Assembly (NCBI RefSeq): GCF_000021925.1
Contig: NC_011830.1
Location: 1,450,501 to 1,514,500 of the forward strand
Length of the DNA: 64,000 nt
Origin: Desulfitobacterium hafniense DCB-2
GTDB lineage: Bacteria > Bacillota > Desulfitobacteriia > Desulfitobacteriales > Desulfitobacteriaceae
Direction: 5' to 3'
Every line of letters starts with the position of its first letter. Within the stretch, counting starts at the first letter, position 1. The position numbers and the translations under genes are program-made. The notes under the pieces are model-generated. The model did no database searches, was not told where the DNA came from, and saw only the letters and a list, made by a program, of their open reading frames with translations. Positions 52,186 through 61,756 of this stretch are shown here, piece after piece.

Positions 52186-53979
52186 ATGAACACAGAAGCT
52201 AAAAAACAGGTTTTTATCTGTGCAGGTACAGGCTGTATCTCTTCAGGAGCTAATACAATCATCGACTTAATTAACGTGGAGATAGAACGTCGAGGGTTAG
52301 CAAAAGATGTGGAGCTCATTGCCACGGGTTGCCGTGGTTTTTGTGAGCAAGGGCCGACTTTAGTTATTGAACCTGCGCAAAGATTCTACCGGAGAATTCA
52401 GCCGGAAGATATTCCGGAGCTGGTAGAGAAGGAATTAGCTCAAGGGGAAAAAGTGGAGCGCCTGTTCTATGTGGATCCCCAGTCGGGGGAACCTGCTTTA
52501 AGTTATGAGGATATTAGTTTTTTTGCTAAGCAAACTCGTATTGCTCTTAAAAATTGTGGATTTATCGATCCCACCAAGCTCGATGACTATCTGGCTCACA
52601 AAGGCTATGAAGGCTTGAAAAAAGCCCTTACGATGGACCCGGAGGCCATTGTCGAAGAGGTCAAGGAATCCGGCTTGCGTGGCCGGGGAGGGGCCGGTTT
52701 CTCAACCGGTCTGAAATGGAGCTTATGCAGGGCTACCCCATCCGATAAAAAATATGTGATTTGCAACGCTGACGAAGGAGATCCGGGTGCGTTTATGGAT
52801 CGCGGTCTTCTCGAGGGAGATCCTCACGCGATCATTGAAGGTATGCTGATCGGCGCTTATGCCATTGGTGCTGATGAGGGCTATGTTTATTGTCGAGCAG
52901 AGTACCCTCTGGCGATCAAGAACCTGCAAATTGCCATCAAACAAGCCGAAGAAGCGGGATTCTTAGGGAATAACATCCTGGGTTCCGGATTTAATTTTCA
53001 TTTGAAAATCAACGCCGGAGCCGGAGCCTTTGTCTGCGGTGAGGAAACCGCTTTGATGGCATCTATCGAGGGCAAACGCGGCATGCCCCGTGTGCGGCCT
53101 CCTTTCCCGGCCCAAAGCGGATTATGGGGTAAGCCTACCAATATCAATAATGTTGAGACCTGGTCCAATATTCCTCATATCTTGAGAAACGGAGCCCAAT
53201 GGTATGCCCAGTACGGAACGGAGAAGAGCAAGGGGACCAAAATTTTTGCGCTAACAGGTAAGGTTAATAACACAGGGCTGGTTGAAGTCCCCATGGGAAT
53301 GCCCTTAAGAGATATTATCTTTGATATCGGCGGCGGCATTAAAGATGGTGGAAAGTTCAAGGCAGTCCAGATCGGCGGTCCCTCAGGGGGGTGCCTGCCG
53401 GAAGATATGCTGGATCTTCCTGTAGATTATGATACCTTAACTAAGGCCGGTGCTATGGTAGGTTCCGGTGGTCTGGTTATTATGGACGAAACCACTTGTA
53501 TGGTGGATATTGCCCGCTTTTTTCTGAACTTTTCCCAGAGTGAGTCCTGCGGAAAATGTACCCCCTGCCGTGAAGGGAATAAACGGATGTGGGAGATTCT
53601 CGATCGCATCACCCGTGGTGAAGGCCGGGAGGATGATATTGAAAAACTGGAAACCCTGGCCTATACAGTTAAGGAAACTTCACTGTGCGGCTTAGGTCAG
53701 AATGCGCCCAACCCTATCCTGGCTACCTTAAAGTATTTCCGGGAAGAATTTGAAGAGCATATCCACGCCAAAAAATGCCGGGCCGGAGTCTGCAGTGAAC
53801 TTCTGACCTACTCTATCGATGCCGAAAAATGCAAAAAATGCGGACTATGTGCCAGAAATTGCCCGGCTAACTGTATCAGCGGCAATAAGAATACCCCCTA
53901 TGTGATCGATGGGGAAAGATGTATCCGCTGTGGAAGTTGTATGGATTCCTGCAAATTTGGCGCGGTTATCCGGGCCTAG
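52186..53979 (+). CDS. NuoF-like NAD(P)-binding diaphorase subunit
   Basis: This 597-residue protein has an N-terminal thioredoxin-like [2Fe-2S] domain (CAGTGCISSG, ATGCRGFCE), an FMN/NAD fold (RGRGGAGFSTGLKW, CNADEGDPGAF), SLBB, a [4Fe-4S] site (SCGKCTPCREGN), and two C-terminal ferredoxin clusters (CKKCGLCARNCP, CIRCGSCMDSC). This is the layout of HydB and of FDH-linked NuoF. It oxidises or reduces NAD(P) in a complex with the formate dehydrogenase. Such complexes can be electron-bifurcating; that is inference here. Confidence 0.95.
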   Translation: MNTEAKKQVFICAGTGCISSGANTIIDLINVEIERRGLAKDVELIATGCRGFCEQGPTLVIEPAQRFYRRIQPEDIPELVEKELAQGEKVERLFYVDPQSGEPALSYEDISFFAKQTRIALKNCGFIDPTKLDDYLAHKGYEGLKKALTMDPEAIVEEVKESGLRGRGGAGFSTGLKWSLCRATPSDKKYVICNADEGDPGAFMDRGLLEGDPHAIIEGMLIGAYAIGADEGYVYCRAEYPLAIKNLQIAIKQAEEAGFLGNNILGSGFNFHLKINAGAGAFVCGEETALMASIEGKRGMPRVRPPFPAQSGLWGKPTNINNVETWSNIPHILRNGAQWYAQYGTEKSKGTKIFALTGKVNNTGLVEVPMGMPLRDIIFDIGGGIKDGGKFKAVQIGGPSGGCLPEDMLDLPVDYDTLTKAGAMVGSGGLVIMDETTCMVDIARFFLNFSQSESCGKCTPCREGNKRMWEILDRITRGEGREDDIEKLETLAYTVKETSLCGLGQNAPNPILATLKYFREEFEEHIHAKKCRAGVCSELLTYSIDAEKCKKCGLCARNCPANCISGNKNTPYVIDGERCIRCGSCMDSCKFGAVIRA

Positions 53980-53996
53980 AAGGAGGAGTGGATTTA

Positions 53997-56678
53997 GTGG
54001 AATGGCTTAACTTAACTATTGACGAAAAAGAAGTTGTCGTACCCAAAGGGAGCACGGTCTTGGAAGCATGCCGTATGTACGATATTCCGATTCCAACCCT
54101 TTGCCAGGATCCGGAACTCACCAATGCCGGAGCTTGCCGTCTCTGTATTGTTGAGATCGCAGGTATGCGCAATCTGCCGCCTTCCTGCGTTACCCAGGTG
54201 ACCCAGGGGATGGTTGTGAAGACCCAGACACCAAAGGTGCGCAAGTCCCGCAAGGTGATTCTGGAGCTCTTAGTGGCGAACCACCCTTTGGATTGCATGA
54301 CCTGTCAGAAAATGGGAGACTGTGCGCTGGCTCAGTATGCCTATGAATATGGTGTGACTGGCGAAGATTACCGGGGAGAACGGCGTGAGCTGCCCCTTGA
54401 TGACAGCAACCCCTTTATTCTCAGAGATCCGAATAAATGCATTCTCTGCGGCAAATGTGTGCGGGCCTGTGAAGAGATTCAGGGGCGAAGTGTGTTGGAT
54501 TTCTTTAAACGGGGGTTTGACTCCCAGGTGGGACCGGCCTTTGATGTTCCTTATAGTGAATCGGAATGCGTTTTCTGCGGTTCCTGTGTTTCGGTTTGCC
54601 CAGTGGGAGCCTTGGTGGAGAAAAAGATGGTCGGCCAGGCTCGGGCCTGGAACATCGAAAAAGTACAGACCACCTGCCCTTTCTGCGGCACAGGCTGTAA
54701 TTTTGACCTGAATGTCAGCAATGGCAAAGTGATCGGGGTAACCTCCAATCCGGAGTCACCGGTGAACGGTAAAGCCCTTTGTGTCAAGGGCCGTTTTGGC
54801 ATGGATTTGATCCACAGCCCTCAGCGCCTGACCACTCCCTTGATTAAAAAGGATGGAGAATTCGTCCCGGCAGGCTGGGATGAAGCCCTTGATTTAATTG
54901 CCGCAAAGTTCTCCCAGATTAAAGAGGATTATGGGCCAGATTCTTTTGCAGCACTCAGTTCAGCCCGCTGTACCAATGAAGAAAATTACCTGATGCAAAA
55001 ATTTATGCGCGCAGTGATCGGAACCAATAATGTTGATCACTGCGCCCGTACCTGACACGCTCCCACTGTGGCAGGTCTTGCCACTTCATTTGGTTCAGGA
55101 GCGATGACTAATTCTATCAACGAAATCCCTAATGCCGAAGTCATGTTTGTGATTGGTTCCAATACTACAGAAGCTCATCCGATTATCGGCACCAAGATGA
55201 AGCAGGCTCTGGCCCGGGGAGCCAAGCTTATTGTAGCTGATCCGCGGGAGATCGAACTGGCCAGGGATGCTCATATCTGGATGAGATTGAAACCAGGTAC
55301 GGATATTGCCCTGATCAACGGGATCATGAACATCATTGTCGAGAACGGCTGGGAGGATCGCGCTTTTATTGAGGAGCGAACCGAAGGCTATCAAGAACTC
55401 AGGGAAAATCTCAAGAAATTCCCGCCGGAAGAAGTCAGCAAAATCACTGGAGTTCCCGTGGAGCTGATGGCAGAAGCTGCCCGTCTCTACACCAGTGTGG
55501 AGCGAGCTCAGATTTTCTACACCCTGGGAATCACGGAACATGTTTGTGGTACGGATAATGTTATGTCCCTGGCCAATCTGGCCATGCTGACCGGAAATAT
55601 CGGCAAAGAAAGCTCCGGGGTCAACCCGCTGCGGGGGCAGAACAATGTGCAGGGAGCCTGCGACATGGGAGCTCTGCCCAATGTTTATCCCGGCTATCAG
55701 AGTGTTACCAACCCAGAGGCACGGGCTAAGTTTGAAGAGGCCTGGGGAGTTTCCCTTAATCCCAATCAGGGCTTCATGATTCCGGATATGTTTGATTCAG
55801 CAGTCAAGAAGGAATTGCGGGCCATGTATATCATGGGCGAAGATCCTGTGCTGACCGATGCCGACGCCAATCATGTGCGTAAAGGCCTGAAGGCCTTGGA
55901 CTTTCTGGTTGTTCAGAACATCTTTATGTCTGAGACTGCCGAATTGGCCGATGTTATTTTACCGGGGGCCAGCTTTGCGGAAAAGGACGGTACTTTCACC
56001 AATACCGAGCGTCGGGTGCAACGGGTTAACCGGGCGATTAAGCCTATCGCCAATACGAAGGCGGACTGGGAAATCATCTGCGAGCTTTCCAACCGGATGG
56101 GGTACCCGATGGCTTACCCATCGCCTGCAGAGATCATGCTGGAGGTTGCCTCCCTGGCACCGCAGTTTGCCGGAGTTACCTATGAGCGTCTGGGCAAAAA
56201 AGGCCTGCAATGGCCGGTTCCTCATGCCGAACATCCGGGCACGAAGTTCCTGCACCAAGGGAAATTTACCCGCGGCAAAGGCGTGTTTACGGTGATTGAG
56301 CATCAACTGCCGGATGAGCTGCCCGATGAAGAGTACCCATTCCTGCTGACCACGGGCCGCAAGCTGCAGCATTATAACATCTCCACCCGTTTCTCGGCGG
56401 CGCTGGATGAGCATGCCCCCGAGGAATTGGCTGAGCTTAATCCTAAGGACGCCCGGCGATTGGGGATTCAGGATGGTGAGAAAATCAAGGTAGTTTCCCG
56501 CCGCGGTGAGGTAGTGACCAAGGTTTGGGTAACCAAACGAGTTCCGCCAGGGGTGCTCTTTATGACCCTGCACTATAGGGAGTCACCGACCAATGTCTTA
56601 ACCAATGGGGCGTATGATAAAGTAACCAAGACCTACGAATATAAGGTCTGTGGTGTACGGGTGGAGGCTCTGAAGTAA
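53997..56678 (+). CDS. fdhA: Selenocysteine-containing NAD(P)-linked formate dehydrogenase alpha subunit (FdhA), TGA at 55053 read as Sec
   Basis: An in-frame TGA at 55053-55055 interrupts a single 893-residue protein; the frame is identical on both sides. Order: [2Fe-2S] ferredoxin domain (1-80), His-Cys [4Fe-4S] (HPLDCMTCQKMGDC), two more ferredoxin clusters (CILCGKCVRACEE, CVFCGSCVSVCP), then the Molybdop-Fe4S4 domain (CPFCGTGC) and bis-MGD domains. Sec353 in CARTU-HAP is the metal ligand of formate dehydrogenases, followed by the SECIS hairpin. GTG 53997 follows AAGGAGG. It catalyses formate oxidation or CO2 reduction with the NuoE and NuoF-like subunits encoded upstream. Confidence 0.96.
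55053..55093 (+). other. Bacterial SECIS element at the selenocysteine codon
   Basis: Right after the TGA is a stem GTGGC (55068-55072) and GCCAC (55080-55084) with apical loop AGGTCTT. The AGGTCT sequence equals the loop known in Escherichia coli fdhF, where SelB binds, at the correct distance from TGA. Confidence 0.9.
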
Positions 56679-56695
56679 TTTAAGCAATAAAGAAA

Positions 56696-56815
56696 ACTCG
56701 CCTCAGGTGGAGTGTCGACTCTATCTGAGGCGTAGTTGACTTATCCGCGGAGTGGATAAGAATAGGAGAGTGTCTGGCTATATCCAGTATATAGCGTGAG
56801 GCACTCTCGTTTTGT
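56696..56815 (+). terminator. Three consecutive hairpins after fdhA
   Basis: First, CGCCTCAG (56699-56706) with CTGAGGCG (56725-56732), with an inner GGAGT/ACTC stem. Second, CTTATCC (56740-56746) with GGATAAG (56754-56760). Third, GAGAGTG (56766-56772) with CACTCTC (56802-56808), with inner GCTATAT/ATATAGC, followed by GTTTTGTT; this one is the terminator. Confidence 0.7.
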
Positions 56816-56940
56816 TACAGAACAAAGGCAACAATGAGATAAAACCCTTCTACAGCTCTACCCTAGGCATGTTTTCTCTATCTATGTTACAATATAAGAC
56901 GAAAGTTTAAACGTTGATAGAGACAAGGGAGACATAGGAT

Positions 56941-57564
56941 ATGGGTGCTGATTATGGACAAACCCTTCTGCCGATGACCGGGATTATTCTGGCCGGTGGG
57001 AAAAGTTCCCGCATGGGTTGCAACAAGGCTTTTATTGAATGGGATGGGGCACCGCTCATCGAACACAGCTTAGCTGTCTTCAATGCGGTTTTTGCGGAAG
57101 TGATGATTAGCAGCAATCATCCGGAGCTTTACGCTGACTATGGAGTAAAGGTGATCAAGGATAATTATCCGGATCATGGGCCGTTAGGTGGATTGGAAGC
57201 ATGCTTGCGGGAAGCCCGCTATGATCATGCCTTTTTTGCTGCTTGCGATATGCCTTTTTTGAATACAAAGGTGATTCGATTTATGGCTGGAGAAATTGAA
57301 GGCGAGAGTATTCTAGTCCCCGAGATTGAGGGTGTAGTTCACCCTCTTCATGCTTTTTACCACAAGAATTGCCTCCCCTTGCTTGCCGAGAGCTTAAAGG
57401 CAAAGCATCTTAAACTGACAAAACTTGTTCAGCAATACAGCAGAGTGCGTTATCTAAGGGAGAAGGATTTCCGGGATTTTCCCGCAATACATCTTTTTTT
57501 AAGCAATATGAATACCCCTCAGGAGTGCCTGGAGCTGCGGCAACACAATAGTCATAGTATTTAA
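56941..57564 (+). CDS. mobA: Molybdenum cofactor guanylyltransferase (MobA)
   Basis: This 207-residue GTP-binding nucleotidyltransferase has GIILAGGKSSRMGCNKAF at the start, DNYPDHGPLGGLEA and FAACDMPFL, all MobA hallmarks. It attaches GMP to Moco to give MGD, needed by the formate dehydrogenase just upstream. GGGAG precedes the ATG. Confidence 0.93.
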   Translation: MGADYGQTLLPMTGIILAGGKSSRMGCNKAFIEWDGAPLIEHSLAVFNAVFAEVMISSNHPELYADYGVKVIKDNYPDHGPLGGLEACLREARYDHAFFAACDMPFLNTKVIRFMAGEIEGESILVPEIEGVVHPLHAFYHKNCLPLLAESLKAKHLKLTKLVQQYSRVRYLREKDFRDFPAIHLFLSNMNTPQECLELRQHNSHSI

Positions 57565-57769
57565 TGCTGTAAAAAAGAACATTTTTTATTATTTTTAATG
57601 GAAAAAATGTTATTTATCTGGAATATATTAAGAAATATTAATAAGGATTAAGAAATATTATTGCTTTGAACTCTTTTGGCAATCTCCAAAATGGTGTATA
57701 CTACAAGTAGTTACATTCATTCTGCTATAATTATTTTGAAACATGGAATAATCAGCAAATAGAATATGT

Positions 57770-57875
57770 TTATGTGCTCCGAAACTGGAAACCTAAAGTT
57801 AGCTATGGTTTACCAGTCGTGCATTCTGCACCGGGTATTATTGGAAACAGTAATGCCTCCCATTTGGAAAGGAGT
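57770..57875 (+). ncRNA. Candidate Moco-type riboswitch before moaA
   Basis: From recalled consensus, the Moco RNA motif has a CTCC element, a P-loop stem and CCGGGT...ATGCCTCC. Here: GTGCTCCGAAACTGG...CCAGT, then GTGCA-TTC-TGCAC, CCGGGTATTA...AGTAATGCCTCC, a CCTCC region and a GGAAAGGAG tail. It sits in the leader of moaA. No covariance search was possible, so this is a probable, not proven, call. Confidence 0.7.
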
Positions 57876-57925
57876 CTGTAGGGTATGCGGGAGCTCCGCG
57901 GTTTTACAGACCGTGGGGCTTATTT
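57872..57925 (+). terminator. Terminator-like hairpin between the riboswitch and moaA
   Basis: GTCTGTA (57874-57880) and TACAGAC (57905-57911) enclose a GCGGG-AGCT-CCGCG inner stem; a TTATTTATTTT tract follows. Confidence 0.6.
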
Positions 57926-57963
57926 ATTTTGTGGAATAATGAACGTGAAGGTGAGGGGAATCT

Positions 57964-58935
57964 ATGCAAGATCAATATCGGCGCCAGATCGAATACCTGA
58001 GGATTTCCATTACAGATCGCTGCAATTTACGATGTAAATATTGCATGCCCGCTGAAGGAGTTCAATGGATTCCTCATGAGCGCATCTTAACCTATGAGGA
58101 AATATTGCGTGTCATGCGCATTAGCACCACATTGGGCTTTAGACGGTTCCGCATCACCGGCGGGGAACCCTTAATCAGGTCCGGAGTCCTGGAATTTTTG
58201 CAGAATGCCTCGCAAATTCCAGGAGTGGAAGATTTGATGCTGACCACCAATGGGATACTTCTTGCGGACATGGCGGAAGATCTGAAAAAGGCGGGAGTCA
58301 ATCGGGTCAATATAAGCCTGGATACTTTCAATGAAGATAGGTTCCGGGAACTTACCCGTGGTGGGGATATTAAGAAAGTCTTTCAGGGAATACACCGCTC
58401 TCTCGAAGTAGGGCTGCATCCGGTTAAACTCAATGTGGTGGTGGTTCGTGATTTCAATAGCCATGAGCTACCCCGTTTTATGGAATTAGCTCGTGACTAT
58501 CCGCTTCATGTTCGCTTTATCGAATTGATGCCTATCGGGATCAGCTCGGATAAACGCAGTGATTTCGTATCTATCGATGAGATGAAAGCAATACTGGGCT
58601 TAGAGGGCCTGAAAGCCACTCACGATATTCAAGGAGGCGGTCCTGCAGAATATATCACTTCAGAGGGTTTTAAGGGCAGTGTGGGCTTTATCAGCGCTAT
58701 CAGCAAGCATTTTTGCAGCACTTGCAATCGAATTCGCCTGACTCCCGACGGGAAGCTGCGCCTGTGCTTACACAGTTCCAAAGAAGTGGATTTTCGTGAA
58801 GTGCTTCGCTCCAACAAGAGTGATAATGAAGTCAGGGATGTTTTTGCCCAGGCGATTTGGAATAAGCCGGCTGAACATCATATGAATGATCAGGCCTGGC
58901 AGGATCAACGGATTATGTCCCAGATTGGAGGATAA
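57964..58935 (+). CDS. moaA: MoaA, GTP 3',8-cyclase (radical SAM)
   Basis: This 323-residue enzyme starts Moco synthesis from GTP. The SAM cluster is CNLRCKYC (Cys20, Cys24, Cys27), then RITGGEPLIR, and the second cluster Cys residues are in FCSTCNRIRLT and LRLCLHS. It is the first gene of moaA-moaC, overlapping the moaC start region. Confidence 0.96.
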   Translation: MQDQYRRQIEYLRISITDRCNLRCKYCMPAEGVQWIPHERILTYEEILRVMRISTTLGFRRFRITGGEPLIRSGVLEFLQNASQIPGVEDLMLTTNGILLADMAEDLKKAGVNRVNISLDTFNEDRFRELTRGGDIKKVFQGIHRSLEVGLHPVKLNVVVVRDFNSHELPRFMELARDYPLHVRFIELMPIGISSDKRSDFVSIDEMKAILGLEGLKATHDIQGGGPAEYITSEGFKGSVGFISAISKHFCSTCNRIRLTPDGKLRLCLHSSKEVDFREVLRSNKSDNEVRDVFAQAIWNKPAEHHMNDQAWQDQRIMSQIGG

Positions 58936-58937
58936 TG

Positions 58938-59429
58938 ATGGAACTGACACATTTTGATGAAGAAGGCCGGGCACGTATGGTGGATGTCTCGGCTAAGGCG
59001 GAGACGACCCGGGTGGCTACGGCCCGGGGTAAGGTGGAAATGCAGGCGGAGACTTTGGAGAGGATTCGCTCAGGACAGATTGCCAAAGGGGATGTGCTGG
59101 CGGTGGCCCAGGTCGCGGGAATCATGGCAGCCAAACAAACTTCAAATGTGATTCCCATGTGTCATCCTCTGGCTATTACCGGAGCAAAACTGAATTTCGA
59201 AATTGTTCCTCCCGGAACCATAGAAATCGAAGGAATTGTCAAAGTCACGGGTAAAACCGGGGTTGAGATGGAAGCGCTTACGGCTGTCAGTGTTGCTGCC
59301 TTAACTATTTATGATATGTGCAAGGCTATCGACAAGACCATGGTTATCAGTGATATCCGGCTTATGGAGAAAACCGGCGGCAAGAGCGGGCATTTTATTC
59401 GCGAAGATCACTTAAAGAGCACAACTTAA
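58938..59429 (+). CDS. moaC: MoaC, cyclic pyranopterin monophosphate synthase
   Basis: This 163-residue protein has MVDVSAKAETTRVATARG, the active-site IPMCHPLAITG and AKTMVI-like end (AIDKTMVISDI), as in MoaC. It converts the MoaA product to cPMP. ATG 58938 is six bases after GGAGG; ATG 58935 overlaps the moaA stop. Confidence 0.95.
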   Translation: MELTHFDEEGRARMVDVSAKAETTRVATARGKVEMQAETLERIRSGQIAKGDVLAVAQVAGIMAAKQTSNVIPMCHPLAITGAKLNFEIVPPGTIEIEGIVKVTGKTGVEMEALTAVSVAALTIYDMCKAIDKTMVISDIRLMEKTGGKSGHFIREDHLKSTT

Positions 59430-59472
59430 TAGATAAATTCGAATGATTTAAAACAAATTAGGAGGAACGATG

Positions 59473-59907
59473 ATGGCGAAGATTATCGCAGTTTGTACAA
59501 GTGAGAAAAAAGGGATGCGGAAAAAAAATGTAGGGGAGGGAGTACTGAAGGTTAATTTTGGTATCGAAGGAGATGCTCATGGCGGGGATTGGCATCGTCA
59601 GGTAAGCTTGCTGGCGATGGAAAGCATCAAGAAGATGCAGGATATGGGGCTTGATGTGGGACCGGGAGATTTTGCCGAGAATTTAACCACCGAAGGAATC
59701 GATCTGGTGAGCCTGCCCCTGGGCACAAAATTAAAGATTGGTGAAACCGGCGTGGGCGAAGTGACACAAATCGGTAAAGAATGTCACACCCGATGTGCTA
59801 TTTATTATCAAGCGGGGGACTGTGTTATGCCCAAGGAAGGGATCTTCATCCGTGTTCTGGAAGGCGGCCCTATTAATGTGGGAGATAGTGTTGAGGTGAT
59901 GGAGTAA
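59473..59907 (+). CDS. MOSC domain protein
   Basis: This 144-residue protein has a MOSC (Moco sulfurase C-terminal) fold: GIEGDAHGGDWHRQVSLLAMES, GDFAENLTTEGIDL, and HTRCAIYYQAGDCVMP. It may handle Mo-cofactor sulfur or delivery. GGAGG precedes. Its TAA overlaps the mogA start by one base. Confidence 0.9.
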   Translation: MAKIIAVCTSEKKGMRKKNVGEGVLKVNFGIEGDAHGGDWHRQVSLLAMESIKKMQDMGLDVGPGDFAENLTTEGIDLVSLPLGTKLKIGETGVGEVTQIGKECHTRCAIYYQAGDCVMPKEGIFIRVLEGGPINVGDSVEVME

Positions 59908-60407
59908 TGCTGAGGGTTGGGGTTATAACCGCCAGTGATAAAGGATCTCAGGGGCAAAGAGAGGATCTTTCCGGTGCTGTTCTCAAGGAACTGGTGAAAG
60001 AGATCGACGGCGAGGTCGTTCTCTATACTATTCTTCCGGATGATCAGGAGCTTTTGGCCCAAACGATGAAAAAGTGGGCCGATGAAGAGGGCTTAGACCT
60101 TATTCTGACCACAGGTGGCACGGGTTTCTCCTTGCGTGATGTTACCCCGGAGGCGACGACTGCTATTGCGGATCGTATGGTCCCCGGGATTGCTGAAGTA
60201 ATGCGTTATGAAAGCTACAAAATTACTCCGAAGGCTATGTTGAGCCGGGCAGTGGCGGCCTTGCGCAAGCAGACTTTAATCATCAATATGCCGGGTTCGC
60301 CTAAGGCCTGTAAGGAATGTTGGGCAGCCCTTGTCCCTGCTTTGCCCCATGGAATTCAGATCCTCAAAGGGGAGGCCAGCGAGTGTGCTGTGCCTGTTCA
60401 CCAATAG
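59907..60407 (+). CDS. mogA: MogA/MoaB-family molybdopterin adenylyltransferase
   Basis: This 166-residue protein has VGVITASDKGSQGQREDLSG, LILTTGGTGFSLRDVTPEATT, and the end LIINMPGSPKACKE, the MoCF_biosynth signature. It adenylates molybdopterin before metal insertion. It is the last gene of the Moco cluster. Confidence 0.92.
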   Translation: MLRVGVITASDKGSQGQREDLSGAVLKELVKEIDGEVVLYTILPDDQELLAQTMKKWADEEGLDLILTTGGTGFSLRDVTPEATTAIADRMVPGIAEVMRYESYKITPKAMLSRAVAALRKQTLIINMPGSPKACKECWAALVPALPHGIQILKGEASECAVPVHQ

Positions 60408-60532
60408 GCATCTTCAGCGTGTTTTTGAGGTTTTTTAGGTTCAATTCAATATAAAAATTTTTTTGCTTGTCACTCCTGTCCTTTTCCTGCGTACTCTATA
60501 GTAAGGGAAAGTGGAAATGGGGTGACATTGTT

Positions 60533-61357
60533 TTGAAGGCGATTGCTTTTATTGATTATGAAAATATATGGACTGGACTCTTTGAACAAGGTTATGAATT
60601 AACTCCGGAAATCCTTATGGAATCCATTCAACTGTATGCTAAACAAAATGACTATGTTCTATCCGCTATTTATCTCTATGCTAATTTCGATCGGGAAGAA
60701 TTCTGGCGTGCCCAGACTTCCTTTGAGAAGATTCATGTATATACACGCCATGTGTACGGAAAAAACAATTTTGCCAGTACGGGATTAAGGCGAAATGCGG
60801 CGGATGTGGAGCTCATATTGGAAGCGCAGGAGATCTTGCTCACTCGTACCGCAACCTTTGATGTGTTTCTTCTGTTGACTGGGGATGGGGATTTTTTGCC
60901 TTTACTTCGAAAAGTAAGGGCCTGGGGAAAAGATGTTAAAGTTATCGGCGTGAAGGGAAGCATGCACCACGAACTTCAAGCCTTTAGTGATTCCGGAGAT
61001 TTTTTCGGCGAGTTTCTCCCTCAGGAGCGACCGCAGGAATATGAGCCTGAAAAGGATCTTGAACAAGCAATCTCAATCATAGCTCAGCTTCAGCTAAGCA
61101 TGACGTATATTGCTTCCACCAAAGCGAGGCTCACCCTGTCGGATCATCTGGGAGTTACCATATCCCAAGTGAAAGAGCTTATTCGCTACGCATTAAGAGA
61201 GGGGATTCTTCTTGAACAAGAATATGCCGATTCCAGTTTAAAGATCGGTAAAACCAAGGTCTATCTTTTGAACCTTGACCATTCTATGGTTCAAGTTGTT
61301 CTGGGGTCCGCAATCGAAGAGATTCGCAAACGCTATGAGAAATTAAGAACTCATTGA
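60533..61357 (+). CDS. NYN-domain protein (LabA/DUF88-type, putative nuclease)
   Basis: This 274-residue protein has a NYN PIN-like domain: AIAFIDYENIW with the catalytic Asp, NAADVELILEAQ, LLTGDGDFLPLLRKVRAWGKDVKVIG. A C-terminal part resembles a winged-helix (TLSDHLGVTISQVKELIRYALREG). It may be an RNase. Start TTG 60533, after GGGGTGA; upstream in-frame residues are unlike the family. Confidence 0.86.
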   Translation: MKAIAFIDYENIWTGLFEQGYELTPEILMESIQLYAKQNDYVLSAIYLYANFDREEFWRAQTSFEKIHVYTRHVYGKNNFASTGLRRNAADVELILEAQEILLTRTATFDVFLLLTGDGDFLPLLRKVRAWGKDVKVIGVKGSMHHELQAFSDSGDFFGEFLPQERPQEYEPEKDLEQAISIIAQLQLSMTYIASTKARLTLSDHLGVTISQVKELIRYALREGILLEQEYADSSLKIGKTKVYLLNLDHSMVQVVLGSAIEEIRKRYEKLRTH

Positions 61358-61408
61358 TGGTTTGCCGTGTAAAATTGAGCAGGCACGGCATAGGGTAATA
61401 AAAGAATG

Positions 61409-61453
61409 AGAAGAAGGGGTATCTGGCCGGGAGGGCTGGATATCCCTTCTTCT
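61409..61453. repeat. Inverted repeat between the NYN gene and groES
   Basis: AGAAGAAGGGGTAT (61409-61422) pairs with ATATCCCTTCTTCT (61440-61453) with one wobble. No poly-T follows at once. It may terminate the NYN gene. The rest of 61454-61640 holds no gene that I can see. Confidence 0.6.
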
Positions 61454-61643
61454 AAGGCGCCGTGATGATTTTTTGTCCAAAGGATGAATAAACCCCCCGG
61501 GGACTGGTCAATATATTGCTTAGTGAATGCAAGTCGAAGCTATGAGATTCTGTCAATTTAAGAGTGATGCAATAAGGGGAAGATATAAGGAGAAAATAGA
61601 AGGTTTTCGCTTGTAAATCTCTTAAAAATGCAAATGACAGGAT

Positions 61644-61672
61644 TTGATTTCTTCATCCACCTTGCATATTAT
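61644..61672 (+). promoter_or_regulatory. Putative sigma-A promoter of groESL
   Basis: TTGATT (61644-61649) and TATTAT (61667-61672) are 17 bases apart, immediately before the CIRCE element. Confidence 0.65.
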
Positions 61673-61684
61673 TATAGTATGATG

Positions 61685-61711
61685 TTAGCACTCAATAGGA
61701 ATGAGTGCTAA
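61685..61711 (+). promoter_or_regulatory. CIRCE operator (HrcA binding site)
   Basis: TTAGCACTC-N9-GAGTGCTAA is an exact match to the CIRCE inverted repeat. It lies about 45 bases before groES, so HrcA should repress groESL until heat shock. Confidence 0.97.
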
Positions 61712-61756
61712 CAATATCAAAATAATATTTGAGTTCTTAAGGAGGGACTTTCTTCA

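Noticed and set aside
53919..55055. A 378-residue formate dehydrogenase fragment ending at TGA 55055
   Set aside because: The frame continues unbroken to 56678 with the rest of the enzyme, and a SECIS hairpin follows the TGA, so it is a selenocysteine codon.
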